Assembly (NCBI RefSeq): GCF_001612665.1
Contig: NZ_BDAX01000002.1
Location: 1,178,001-1,242,000 of the forward strand
Length of the DNA stretch: 64,000 nucleotides
From: Nocardia alba NBRC 108234
Lineage (GTDB): Bacteria > Actinomycetota > Actinomycetes > Mycobacteriales > Mycobacteriaceae
Direction: 5' to 3'
Shown here piece after piece: positions 49,001-51,008 of the stretch. A program made the position numbers and the translations under genes. Under the pieces are notes generated by a model. That model saw only the letters and a program-made list of their open reading frames with translations, was not told the DNA's origin and ran no database searches. Each line of letters starts with the position of its first letter. The first letter of the stretch is position 1.

Positions 49001-51008
49001 GCAGCGGTTGATCGCCGTCGCGGTACTGCCGGAACAGTTCACGTCCCTCATGGGGAGACTTGTTGCCGTGCAGCGCTTCCCAGATCTGCTGGAAGCCGAT
49101 GACGCCACGGGCGAACTGCTTGAACCCGGGCCAGGTCGGCCCGAGCAACGCCGAATCGACGAGCCGCCAGCGATTGCCGGTCACCGGATCGTGGGTGCCC
49201 GCGTTCGACCCCGCTCGCCCGCCCTCGCCGCTCGGCTTGCTCGACTCGCTCAACTTGTCGGCCTGAGACTTCGACCCGTCGCCGGTGTCCGATTCGGGGC
49301 GGTTGTGCACCACCGATTCCGCGCCCTCGCGGTGGCTGTTGACCGGTTCGACTTCGACCCTCGAGGTGATGGACGCGCCGTCGTCATCGCCGCGCCGAGA
49401 GCCAGGTGCGACCTCATCGGACCGGTGACCAGCCGAGATGTTCGACTCGTGCGATGTGCTCGCCGAATCGCGGACTTGCGACTGCGGGGTCGCGCGCGTC
49501 AACTCCGGGCCAGGCTGTGTCATCCGGGAATCGGCACTCTGGCTGCGCGGACTCGACGACGGGGTGACCGAGCGCTCCGAGGTCGACGGCGGCTTCGCTG
49601 AGCTCTGCGCAGAATTGTCACCGGTAGGTCGAGTCAGCTGTTCATGCTGTCCGGTCAGCCGCGGGTGCTGGCTCACGACCGAATCACTGACCGGCGCATC
49701 ATTCTTGGGTGTCGTGGCCGAGGTCGAGTCGCTATCATGTCCGCCTGCGCGATTGCCCGAACTCTCGGACGTATCACGCGAACCGTCGGTGTGCGTGCTC
49801 GCGGACGAATCATGCGTCGTGTCGCGAGGATTGGTCGAGCTAGTAGTACCGGTGCCGTCGTGGCCGTCCGACCGGTCGCCGGTCGCACCCGCGTCATCGC
49901 CGGTCGACCGGCCGGAGTCGGTCGCGTCCCGGCTCGCGGTGTTCGGATTCGGCACATCACTGTCGGCCGACGACTTCGACGGCGTCGCACCGTCGCCGGA
50001 CGGCACCGATCCCGGCTTCGGCCCGACCCCATCGGTGCGCGGCGGCGGCGTCGAACCACCGTCGTGCACACCGACGTTCACGTCGACGTGGACATTCCCG
50101 CCGCCCGAACGGAGTCCGCGAATACCCCCGCTGAGCGCACCACCCGCACCCGCACCGAGCATGCGTGGGTCGAGCGTGAACGGTCCACCTTCGATGATCT
50201 GCTTGGCGACGCCGCCGCCGACCATACCGCCGAAAGCACCACCGACGCCCTGGCCGCCCAGCTGCAGCACCTGCTGCCAGGTCTTGTTGAACTCGGTCCC
50301 GGTGATCTTGGCGCCGCCGTGCTTGATCAGGTCACCGGTCGCCTTGCCGAACAGGGCACCGAACGCGCCACCGAGCGCGCCACCGAGCGCGAAATGCCCG
50401 ACCGCGTTCCAGTCGACCCCGTCACGGTGGTCGGCGGCCATCTGACCCAGCTGGATCAGCAGATCGAGAATCACCTGCTGGAGCATGGCGTTCAACGCCG
50501 CCTGGATCACCTCGAGCAGCAGGCGCTTGAGCCAGGCGAAGACCAGCTGCCAGAACGTCATCGCCGCGGTCTGCACGGCGGGCGCGGTCGGCGGGAAGAA
50601 CCACGCGATCGCGATCTCGACGACCAGCTGCACCAGACCGGCGATGATCATGATCTTGTTCTCTTGGATGGCGCAGCCGACCTTGTCGCACGTCGACGCG
50701 ACATTCTTCATCGACGCCGCGATCGCCTGCAACGACGAGGTGTCGGATTCGTCGATAAGGCTCTCCAACGTCTTCGCCATCGAGCCGCCCTTGGCCGAGC
50801 TGTAGCTGGCGATGATGTCGTCGATGACATCGCTCAGGCTCTCGACCAGATCGGTGAGCTCGGCAGCCGACCCCGACCACACATCGGCCAGCGCGAACAT
50901 GCCGTTCTCGCTGCCCTGCGGCCAGGCACCGCCGGCGAGGTAGCTGAGGAATTGCAGATCCTCGGGAATCTTCAGGTCGGATTTGGCGATCGCGTCGGGA
51001 ATTGCCAT
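21699..51008 (-). CDS. Giant T7SS-associated multidomain protein (9,769 residues) with SecA-like motor, calpain-like and OTU-like protease domains
   Basis: One frame without a stop runs from the ATG at 51008, directly abutting the previous stop, to a TGA at 21699. I estimate about 1 MDa. In order it holds: a CpnT-like T7SS N-terminus (1-330, including WFFPPTAPAVQ); a Ser/Thr/Asp-rich disordered stretch (330-680); a SecA-like DEAD motor (912-1490); catalytic-looking calpain domains centred on Cys2801, Cys4493, Cys5725, Cys6662 and Cys8493; an internal dead calpain domain (3517-3957); an OTU-like domain (Cys7232, His7349); eight half-length calpain-like repeats; five 'SGHY-like' modules; three helical repeats (about 9000-9580); and a truncated calpain domain with Ser for Cys at the C-terminus. 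The protein has no signal peptide. It lies in an operon with WXG-type proteins near eccACD-mycP, so export by T7SS is the natural inference. Its biological target is unknown. Confidence 0.93.
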   Translation of the reverse strand: MAIPDAIAKSDLKIPEDLQFLSYLAGGAWPQGSENGMFALADVWSGSAAELTDLVESLSDVIDDIIASYSSAKGGSMAKTLESLIDESDTSSLQAIAASMKNVASTCDKVGCAIQENKIMIIAGLVQLVVEIAIAWFFPPTAPAVQTAAMTFWQLVFAWLKRLLLEVIQAALNAMLQQVILDLLIQLGQMAADHRDGVDWNAVGHFALGGALGGAFGALFGKATGDLIKHGGAKITGTEFNKTWQQVLQLGGQGVGGAFGGMVGGGVAKQIIEGGPFTLDPRMLGAGAGGALSGGIRGLRSGGGNVHVDVNVGVHDGGSTPPPRTDGVGPKPGSVPSGDGATPSKSSADSDVPNPNTASRDATDSGRSTGDDAGATGDRSDGHDGTGTTSSTNPRDTTHDSSASTHTDGSRDTSESSGNRAGGHDSDSTSATTPKNDAPVSDSVVSQHPRLTGQHEQLTRPTGDNSAQSSAKPPSTSERSVTPSSSPRSQSADSRMTQPGPELTRATPQSQVRDSASTSHESNISAGHRSDEVAPGSRRGDDDGASITSRVEVEPVNSHREGAESVVHNRPESDTGDGSKSQADKLSESSKPSGEGGRAGSNAGTHDPVTGNRWRLVDSALLGPTWPGFKQFARGVIGFQQIWEALHGNKSPHEGRELFRQYRDGDQPLRPLYGQEKPSTPPVEGAGEVRGRDKPLSRGVFRFNSDEMSDYRYKFDAENNTWTKDGPQPAPKAEGAKETSKASDAEGRARPRSEDGDEVIAKNGRSQIDTPRSGPLLQRWAGGTADAMRTIVVDHDGQWYVSSTLQHEAFHNAGVYAAFRGQFVKGELVAVHDWAGAYQPAPGRVKAALDELGIYDRVQHFDHHGTKHTDVDSWPEAAPRRPSLDEETLESLRALRGDEAVEDKPDGPPRDLMAEAEDILAAYDPVEWGKRTPQELAEALAGSAKWAARDAEGMAEYHRAVTAATEVIRRGTTKYDADGAVIKDGKTMYATQVMGAMAMRNGPINMAAGEGKTMVFLADAMMKAAGGKNVHVFTTRDTLANDAMRLYEQVFKVLGEDSYNLVRMSPNGVVGSGNLDRATVFVGTLSDAGFGHLRNKKMAGDIAVIDEIDEALHYSDTTWIIADGPSDATPQVKERVEYAHEFLTAQLKSGGLTPEHFGRTADQPSGPATMTKDGAEAVKELIQQDLPNATPKDVDDLLARVQSAATARWEFVEGDHYVIGSDGKVYIIDQMTHAVMFDPKTSTESRWNGGLAQAIEAKHGIHIRGDSASSQSLTAKDMLGENYKSLTGASGTVAGLSDILVTKYGMSEVISIPRREESKLVTHDANTAVDQAAKHRAIAARVAAAYEAGKTPDGGNNALPQLIIANRNSEVSAISKLLESMGIARDRFESIDAEWMVEHGQNWERDLADILATAGERGKILVINRQGGRGVDIEISPKVAEDGGLQVKISGKSEFRDIDVQAESRAARNGQDGSVEYFLAADDALFAKSPHHAITITRYTDAVTTHEDAVTTESVTKKALDDATEQDRPAAEAAHARAVEDLADALATRRAAETDIVALATSLQSDNARRTLLSNGVVPALTGPVDGRIEPTETASRDRRVLPPDSEHQSDDTADRDVDRRSTVDDSVRDERVVLPSIDGVEAPDSLVWQRAAKPGTDGLLEILARDLLLTEPEATSVAAYDVLRAESASVATMSERLEAGASALNLNLDVHHPDGSVTRLRDGNDDDPVTVLFAEHGADGYLWSAVSPGHATAQSMSEIAPGLEPTATDLGAAAFTTVELASHQIVIDAATGRWVTPFGLPAQTGWGQLNSPRTRRANVAVTTDGRTYLLPGDATGDPSRWQPALDEVGASTLLQLEIHDGITYTAVDEFFGRAQNRERIDQALDRWAAQGLHVHADFHQLTMDLTSLSTEQFAALEQPGGWHAVGHIGRPAAAGLRRLDADGQVPVVRSSPAPSEQVTDSRARAAADRTRSIERKLAVDGSIPFVGIGAFAVDTGILLPSNRATSLAPLLRSRENVAVVVDGVLTVAASTATEYLVVGANGEHWVTGQALTASGFTWDTARGGFARTVTVGGVTWWEYESVVVDPRMDRPGEVLVRLPSGAHWLGEADAAAVGLLRPNRLPRPIFGGHKPAATDLDTLPGWPVVAQLREHARHPAVIGSMLRFVVRSGAQLLRVPGSVVDDEGNWVDDNGDIIGADGADGAVVLKDADVIAIEVLLEVAGEPRWVGVDRSRTLVPGADEAVAGWPAVVLAANAIVAEHISRLAPFDALPASESIAPFDATSTSESIASTTPPPVLTAPMTDADIELLVGGWTPPSRSQPRAVPPGAVAPTVATGNPGRAVAAMFGATVAWPLVATAATSTTVVRAPAGSRPTLVESSNLPVPGHIGAILLPEDGFVPGVDGVDRIPVAGPNGTAWVSPTDLAVAGYRWQPDKQWYARAFTLAEGVEVFEHDLVVVAPGPDATTVLLAVGDMTHTVSAEVAAGVGLVPDRDSRGPIFGAEGPKSVDLEHYRGLAGTATWPILDQLAALATDPATILSMTRFVLTDGTAVGHDDPLPDSDVAGLDVLLTVRGTPQWVRVDRSTKLPIDWFAGPSNSAVAQPIWPVLLLAAKASVLAIEQDAAIAELTAYADTRGRQGRLIAGLNETTADEALDTSVAVGRPVQQLADNDAFMGGFSFSFDEVEPVSVAVRAVAADVDQVTDSAPSAELIVPADGLVIGTGSDAIHLASGDKLAARWELAAPGERAEHIWVRKPDGGQWRQISATELAGRGLVMPRLAVIDADIFGAQISAADVVQGGLGTCYLHAGLSAMAYAHPGWVRQMFDVNSETGEIAVRFVRDGVEEWVPVDRRFYVYETGGGSRMAYALAEPGQPLWPALVEKAWAIHQGGALGYAGVVGGKSGAATTALWPVVSVTSQGRAQPSRGVDDGNFAHPMMLGPDALADLIIAANDSTVTVTVAAALAIAHTVLDLEDEWLAWTKSWLSPATWNAENALRQAMGHPTIDRDTWLRANDARTGIGFRKFLAANFGQDWATAQPVLEPVMDLMTTWESETELDDTHEATRVLTRWAGDRVKALLTRGDAVMVATKSTPTGARHPGTGLQPDHAYTVVGLRSDPNDPSYVTHLLLRDPHGTTTDLSVRHFNQLIYISSAGPATQFVLGDGEIARTVLPSSIQTRQPWVIDPTASLVEQPSGARATTTAVAHTVDIVGPLGGRQRPRPAYQRPPKLPADLDVNGSFTDATTRARQAAHWWERHGRAWWAALRFDELADADQYRLVTEYHRLRKSDGLPVGVRDTMNRSFLRHELARSRASAGTGKSATANALRFAVLTRFDRAVATADAQAAALPGRGATAAPRAFLLRVEPSAFDGAGSLVLSIGNPVTASVVTWHVPGASVAPTTAANTGVELYAATVQELAGKGSTATIVWLDRASTPRASVATWIKSAVAAAPRDGKARLEAAMGALRTGRVQRGGTAPHIEVVDDMWGTPSARSSRAHPADRPINHQLAQPRSWPSQLTTLGRDDHKLFGPTGRPAASDLAPDGVEPHAAALRALIARHPGWVAQLVRERADGNFEVVFHRTDGTVARVVVDRQFPVVDGNADYRATTRGQPLWPAVIAKALAVYQDNDPAADLFGESPATETGPLPGYRASEPTTIPAALTPPYGWNPAGQLSPLTGTNHRVLAHPMYLSPELLHAWLGADLATVLTTAWHRVAPVELWRAVAFLQSEHDVWERARAAFAGAPDPVLAVGLVRAWFGEHPSTDDRAFDRLLRDIYGPGTRTEIVALRRLRELLARAPHAIPLLTPLFDAIAAANTDADPSAALADVLRRTHVTTADGFEKFVQRLAGAAAPDLRPMLATMRAWEEGVPQGESALTWSAETFIRETFERTSMLVAATKLGSTHQATVPGLLADSAYRVETVVVDGRSRAVVEIVVVDATGTRVTVPAHALNQFASVTSFGYTLEPRRAVTVAAPSALASDRVTLPAIGARPDEPAGEHLPPVGIPRQVITTHPPFVAAGHLVEPHPGGVLRLLREYTDGNGNDLYEVEAVNGRVNISREQLGNYHFYWNETLGHFGRGLRLVSGDILFETDTVFVGPWQPDPTRVAVHTGRGRVWTTAAEAHWLRLTQVSGTTMTLSRSALVAVSDAPVEPLPDGTLTVPPGHPTRSPDGVVEVAVIGANGQHWVTLTALTAAGYRWDQLTGTYGRIVELGADLALWERERVVVDAAVGAGGKVLLHTEIGSHWIDSTIAEQVGLRRPTLLAGPIFGPGGPRSADAAFLPTWPVARRLRAMTPQQVMNIMRYVVDDGRQVTTVRADVVAAVGNTVDELGNVVDGGGATIVSDRQVVGVDVLLTIDGRNRWVRVDRASTMPFSNDPNAPIWASLILEAYVAAVIAADPVLPGYPEPVAPPAMAIPAALVVPWADGSGRRWVFQRGTKVAVRRDTVTDQLMMRSPGADEQWQPAAEEAFTEAVPVLRRVDTPLFGPTIDAADVRQGRAGTCYLLADLISLANTNPQWIAQMITELPGDAGFAVRFTEPDGSTTTIVVDRQFYTFGDADGAESAYAATDRALWPAVIEKAWAVYRGGGRGYAGIYGGQPGAAAAALRPPQPVGERTGRAHAIRAVDDHYFAHPMAMSLDALTDLLGDQAAARAILDLESHWRTMLPDQPELATSTGFVAFLGDRLGEHEVPDTVLATLTQAMDDWESPARQNDSALTRWVGDRLAALFAPSDTRRVPGDTRFLDADAVLRSGDILTVQTKPIPVGQERLLGWLRGSHVYAVAGVTVEDVDGTPVVTSVRLIDPHDGAAIEVRSAYFNRFRAIGSVGSRTAFVLGTDDAPIPPTYPPAAGLTETHPTPGAAFPRLTAAQRDAYRIVVGTDGLLRRAGDNGLFDTTWGARPGEGRTTTGNAQWHQDPANRRALFVVDANGTMYAVPESAQSGPHRITHAALLDGAAAIAAAEIEVHAGTVRTLVDRGGEYDADPTMNARFLVDDLSRSFRRATDPDRFAHLRPLADLTSMDEAVGLPKVTSDDQLAVAAAAITEPAVVDPPVALVPIGTVTHAPARRVALLGRRVIAPATILRTDTGIELRPIPGGLFNHVPGEATVRHVAGRTWRWVSGANGTGWVDETALSAAGFESRADIGRFAQRVDVTVATGGVTRVYAAERLRVSWLDASTLWVERPNGVSFVLTPAEAARHGLAPVSALTGMLFAPTGPSVADLPNLPDSAPLRQLRRLIADPAGRRAIVAMVRHVGDEIDVHLMVDGSPAWVRVPRATDLPAPSWAASWHGVPAWAAAILEAHAATNGQREDEALAFSDAEVAIGTNRPLPSYPDAARYRTLADRIAQWQSDIRDADARAETTADDGAPTIPTQPVRGPRVWDAEDTPVVNHRAAMEPAPLALVGTRQFDAGEQVLLGDATHHRYTVRINATGSAIEVVDHNDVAVAIGAEGIDGFIRLRGLTVAWVANPHYDSESSADKHPSRDEPSAAPIAPPPVPRTTRPNPFTGWTPAHMLDLAAAEISVHSEADSPFVAGAMASRLASATTGITVSAAAAAPTTHVLPGTRTEPPPQLPVSTPTAVVSAPRGRLVVGTDSRALVTVDVSKSIPVSQTWTDLQGTWYEIESFPGYFATISASVLAAAFTEHNRGGKRVLRAKVEGLVVATAEGAAHLEPGSRIPLRLTSTDPALFELDPGDGRWLRASNPFPLNIGSARATGPLFGIDGLVLPTDVKQGAVGDCYLMSTLIDLATRHPDMITDMVTETVGADGARTFSVRFNDPEQGWVWVKVDDTFYTDNAGAMKYAAHTSGQPMWPAVIEKAWAAYHGRDHGYHGAEVGLPGAAAGKLRPSTIVGESGRAQPTRSVDEMVFAWPLQFDQDLLAELIGDHDVAHWLLASAQAPSSSTNTTMPLLDRVRAAATAAVATVTEAIAREGLSSTSTLTEVEVADLFDAAGLARIVTSAQTAWQADPHGHTTFAAFIADHLNTGLTAFEHQVRAWRSGRTMRDTTVARWLAKRAQYLIERGDTVTANTKSTLPRNPIANSLFPKHAYSVVRVVWSGGVERSGSPTGLVVVDPYSPASQLTIPLANLNMFSAMSSSGPGTHGAFGAAPQVPAPTAEPVAHWDSDSDSSWHAGPLGGFDNYAVHSAIGSVYSLDEVTEPSLPLPIGPIALAPIGTPTSATLTPTARAVHLSAPLAVTTMPRQEPFGTDTITVTEVVELPVGTSVLLSPDPEDAGQLLVASDTQVYVLPTAQASTELLRQIGGLITAPQGARGEDLEPFRQSAALRALGLTEAIEQLAELADQPAYVLNSMIQSFDDGRIYVLLKVADRATWVRVDGMTGLPIDLPPAAPIWPLLFLHAQQLADLDSARSAVFDNAVAWRSLRAVTDHGSDLTQLFAEVPQPGPRHTVTLGTTNAPVPPERTEDVDRLPGIFPDNDPADLTMSDHAVADLRVVIGPDGLLYRATDGTLLDTTADLGGRARMVMDRRANIYVSGISAAAVTVTPATILRGDVAAAVAEIEVVAGTLRLMADDSTEYGRPVPRINDRSLHYLITELGLAVSDDFVQIGRHSTVVAHDTNGQVTTVPAGMLTIPTAGLTFVSAGRSVSFEGGTIVAVRLDQARPGEVALAEPTGAWHWVGADLLAANRLPVLGLVEADNPLFGATGRPRPDDVVQGAAGTCAVLAVLIGLARTHPEMIEAMIRVEGDGYAVRFFDDGHQNPTSRREVWVPVDRNFYTFDGTSAYAAHRPGHPLWAALIEKAWALYQGKERGYAGIYGNDEQRVAGAIWPRTVIGRWTGRTQGIQSVGDPFFAHPMTLGVDTLTELLGNAALARRIAGFEKQWSDWTDLWRDASGWKRATDELARLRADPSVTDPVLAHEEWLKTQNASTWTGFSAMLVSALGVAATRTMGPGMTKAERAALIEQLGAAEFAAIAPALEPLRIAMEQWASTDPLTDSVIARWVGERIARLLSHGDTVTLGTRGPTPGQDRLPHTMLLGNHAHTVVGVERDAVTGEVVTVSLADPHGSRALHQGVIVVPLRHLNQFARLTSAGTGTRAAYGNDAPRVQEILNFAPADGAAPAKRGADDEPTPEPSAKRQRGVELPSWRESSRIDLGRTARLATLAEVLTGHFPAGTQLAFGTGHSYLVATVHPEGIVLRSRLDPAPVTLPLAEFVALLDIDRQEFVVVGDTEPVGWGQTGTDIGTDIWGPDGIPGGRGDIGALVSLGAMTVNQRVFLRNQRLRAIEVEADGDCFYRAVVRAMPAHLRPAGDEAAAITALRQRLAEVARTSLQALSQGNNYTDDDVERIAVDLTTAGRWAVEAGDLAPILLAIAYDLRVFVVAEQGVPLRAHQQNSAAVAGLWLLRTGQNHYSNLVRESQAFIIPNIIELEDNSSIDDVEMASWLTQPGDSPSSVADAPADTQPATDAPTPVTDDIASAAIDDTASVTDDSASTVTDDSASSVGEDIGPVLVRPVSTTFAHLADRADARVLVGADGLLRYAKTGAVVDTTATPSGWLPIVTDRLSVIFVPTPEQAGDASHAALLDGGPANAAAEIMVDQGVLGALSDRGGQYPITAEHNDALLAELRRAGLRLADDFQQLTPDPADPSFDADRTRPPTDSDLVRINGARARVTFSRFALATVDGVALRPHPDGSLVHEPGPTSRRLVDGAEQLFVHGARGSGWVWLTSLRANGYHTDPEGSALHRTVDLAVHNTETGPAVLTLRGSDLVMIEATPHFEGDVAHLWLTHAGREWLARLDRCEMLGLRAPNYLRGRPWDVDGPVAADLDDLPYSPDLAALLALVEQDPVAIRRMVRPDYETMTYDVHLLVDGVARWLRVDRLTSLPWPDPDAVIWPAIVLEAMAAAAALTREAGNGNSFGLVEPVPASPLPDVPVVTMPIRSRVGVAGERHPLTLAPALPAPIANAAVYPQGRGPLPDIRVPSMPIVWGTNASVAMSNAPVVTDRGQVLRPTDDDTFGHNEGQDASHTGPDGTWLYVTGANGSGWVREDDLYDAGFTSYSPDDQEFQRRWLPEGAPDGFDDGDAIYVDPTARHPTLPDHLLVHRPETHDQARQAAFWVDPHDAARAGLYRLRPLTGPLWHANGPSVEDLLGFPETPAVAALRELVGTDPAAIRAMIRVTEATEATATLIDVLLAVQGRPRWVRVEPYYDGEFEWPATQASWPLLILLANRAADEYTIDQDDSSRAEHGGTEVFWNGRTEIIDGVDHYDIRDPADPRTRRLVNDEWLAEFDARLVEETALPDYAATGNDRLQLAGAPVYASGVIPTGPLRLTASDVDPADPVIDLSTVPVDGGAWRLGHPLWGSSGPLPLARTGQEGAALAEHHDAAAQLSALAAETPAIIRESLRETPDNRVTDTVEVRLVVDGRARWVRVSRVSGQWPIALLATPTTPPVWAHFVIAAQAAVSRMESPVAQPIPNIVSLAGYSGSAVLSNAWLAEHHDLVEPQADVAPPNYRPDHVGSSSAHRAPAQVGLGVARGELFNGSTPRPTDVRQGGVADCYLLANLIGLAEDNPTLITDMITEQRTDGERTFTVRFHDPRTGGPTWVTVDDTFPVDADGQMIYAAHDEHTPLWAAVIEKAWAQLRGGGLGYAGIAMGALGDAAEWLRPPFAAGAGGRRQPTRAIDAPLATTALHLDLDTMTDLIGSAGVARMVVNWYSGTLAELTAIRDAASVGAVLDAAMGAVVAGVTEAMRARDLTPHAITGLDRTALTELFGDEAVAEVIAELLPVWSAHPRADDLPTFAALLSERSAAATAKLVAELAAWESTEALSADPAKRWLADRIDYLLDRGDTVNLGTKAVLPEQLANELGLRPAHGYSVAAVLRTGGRHSEPLAIVLRDPLGGPEIPVEIAHANLFSVLGTAGPGTLAAFGSTPPLGASAPIQVGSIATRLSRALRRLRPASVQTSAETIVAHNDSRRSGFRRWWRRLTRSTPPIVAAPHTGATSGAQPVADTVAIRSAPTVRSAVPMVIDGSVPLAGHDPDTTEAPVAAVVAPIPTTPATDWITAYDLDGLARGLAGEFPVAAVGIWALNRHLAERWGWLRPTAVPTPVPGLGMGIAAAIGGQELVAVINSPYPVSAVRRWAARQDITELKIAVRELLQAVERGEFDPATAHTAPASALRALAAHPVPQALLSDTMVTELAAWLGRQTAGEIASAVKSRVRGARARVLAPGANAAPMDGALAHPSVRQATRTEALVNEIGIAVADLDQLVGTPEWLDRIPEPLDLDGLARAVTGNYPVGSVAAWAVRQYLWEWASWAADKALGRPPADPGTGALALARIGGPELSAAVHGPTPVSSVRDWAAAQDPATLRRKVSGFLADVEAGTFAFPASDHSLTERALRYVSAHDLSKALLSDTVFLESAAWVTRRLATEFGAGPTVFGRRPRHDRVRHDGTVDRTVVAAAVVANPPVIETPTTPILAEYDIDGLAKALFSDYPVSSVATWALWQYGKYLAQWVFADSAAPVDETTSSSAVLVELIRRVGGDDLLAALAGQQPVTDVRDWALRQDVATVRTRLAAVLRAVRAGEFALPTSVPTELAAAVAGHQITKALVSPLPVTRLAGFVVGQVTKEFGGSIWRRVFGRAGKPAADGSRPHPAVVVANPARTRSGHTVHREQWGEHVTVEIIEHDDPTMPPARTMPGQFPDASQRVFTNPAFGDAVGPADVRPGPLGESALLGALRDAAATRPDRIRELITVLDDDTFEVRVTAADGTVEYITVNRAFHTDATTGAPRYAAIDDDQPLWTAIIEKAWASYLGGYAAAYDAETTLDPATALGLA
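22270..24030 (-). repeat. Three tandem about 200-residue helical repeats near the C-terminus of the giant protein
   Basis: The repeats start near residues 9000, 9213 and 9413 with YDLDGLARGLAGEFPVAAVG, LDLDGLARAVTGNYPVGSVA and YDIDGLAKALFSDYPVSSVA. Each continues with a Trp-rich helix, a PVSSVRDWAAAQD-type segment and a closing helix containing KALLSDT. I do not recognise the fold. Confidence 0.8.
24415..25605 (-). other. Calpain-like cysteine protease domain 5 of the giant protein
   Basis: This domain covers residues about 8469-8864. Landmarks are VRQGGVADCYLLANLIGLA (Cys8493), WAAVIEKAWAQLRGG, RPAHGYSVAAV (His8808) and IVLRDPLGG, with Asp in the Asn position. Confidence 0.85.
28930..29380 (-). 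other. OTU-like cysteine protease domain of the giant protein
   Basis: This domain covers residues about 7210-7360. The segment VEADGDCFYRAVVRAMP (Cys7232) is the OTU active-site block, in which Asp-Gly-Asp-Cys-Phe/Leu-(Y/F)-R is diagnostic. A helical middle with WAVEAGDLAPILLAIAYDL follows, then a strand RVFVVAEQG, and the domain closes with TGQNHYSNLV (His7349), the usual x-x-H-Y-x-x-L/V ending. OTU enzymes cleave ubiquitin-like isopeptide or peptide bonds. Confidence 0.82.
29886..31103 (-). other. Calpain-like cysteine protease domain 4 of the giant protein
   Basis: This domain covers residues about 6636-7040. Landmarks are VVQGAAGTCAVLAVLIGLA (Cys6662), where Ala replaces the aromatic residue that normally follows the active-site Cys, WAALIEKAWALYQGK, GNHAHTVVGV (His6980) and SLADPHGSR with Asp. 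It is probably active, but with an altered S1-side environment. Confidence 0.8.
32738..33915 (-). other. Calpain-like cysteine protease domain 3 of the giant protein
   Basis: This domain covers residues about 5699-6090. Landmarks are VKQGAVGDCYLMSTLIDLA (Cys5725), the closest match to the calpain consensus, WPAVIEKAWAAYHGR, PKHAYSVVRV (His6032) and VVVDPYSP, with Asp in the Asn position. Confidence 0.87.
36540..37605 (-). other. Calpain-like cysteine protease domain 2 of the giant protein
   Basis: This domain covers residues about 4469-4823. Landmarks are VRQGRAGTCYLLADLISLA (Cys4493), WPAVIEKAWAVYRGG, RGSHVYAVAGV (His4768) and VRLIDPHDG, with Asp in the Asn position. Confidence 0.85.
39138..40460 (-). 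other. Inactivated calpain-like domain of the giant protein
   Basis: This domain covers residues about 3517-3957. It aligns with its neighbours around HKLFGPTGRPAASDL, WPAVIAKALAVYQDN and VPAHALNQFASV. However, the active-site Cys segment has become DGVEPHAAALRAL and the catalytic His position reads ADSAYRVETV. Both catalytic residues are therefore lost, suggesting a binding or structural role. Confidence 0.75.
41544..42686 (-). other. Calpain-like cysteine protease domain 1 of the giant protein
   Basis: This domain covers residues about 2775-3155. The active-site segment is VVQGGLGTCYLHAGLSAMA (Cys2801), comparable to QGALGDCWLLAAIASL of calpains. The WPALVEKAWAIHQGG helix follows, then PDHAYTVVGL (His3103) and LLLRDPHGTT with Asp3127 where calpains have the Asn of RNPWG. 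Confidence 0.85.
46540..48275 (-). other. SecA-like DEAD motor domain inside the giant protein
   Basis: Residues about 912-1490 carry the SecA signatures in the correct order. These are Walker A NMAAGEGKTMVF (AGEGKT 1008-1013), Walker B VIDEIDEAL (DEID 1106-1109), KSLTGASGTVAGLSD in the position of SecA's LxGMTGTA, a LPQLIIANRN segment in the place of 'pvLvgt', QGGRGVDIEIS (1427-1435) in place of SecA's AGRGTDI, and SRAARNGQDGSVEYFLAADD in place of SGRQGDPGSSxFYLSLED. Both nucleotide-binding lobes are therefore present. I see no SecA C-terminal zinc-binding tail. It should be a functional ATPase by motif content; its activity and substrate are unknown. Confidence 0.88.
48970..50040 (-). other. 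Disordered Ser/Thr/Asp-rich linker of the giant protein
   Basis: Residues about 324-680 are low in hydrophobics and very rich in Ser, Thr, Asp, Gly and Pro (for example SADSDVPNPNTASRDATDSG). It probably separates the export domain from the motor. Confidence 0.8.
50040..51008 (-). other. CpnT-like (WXG100-like) N-terminal domain of the giant protein
   Basis: Residues 1-323 resemble the N-termini of the two CpnT-like proteins in this window. They share an opening reading KIPEDLQFLSYLAGGAWPQG, a long helical bundle with ENKIMIIAGLVQLVVEIAIA, the hallmark WFFPPTAPAVQTAAM near residue 137, and then a glycine-rich hydrophobic segment (HFALGGALGGAFGALFG). In this family the region is taken as the unit recognised by the ESX machinery together with a WXG100 partner. 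Confidence 0.8.

Noticed and set aside
45798..49601. Two plus-strand frames of 570-690 codons opposite the SecA-like region
   Set aside because: They mirror the codon structure of the minus strand. The SecA motifs on the minus strand are unambiguous.
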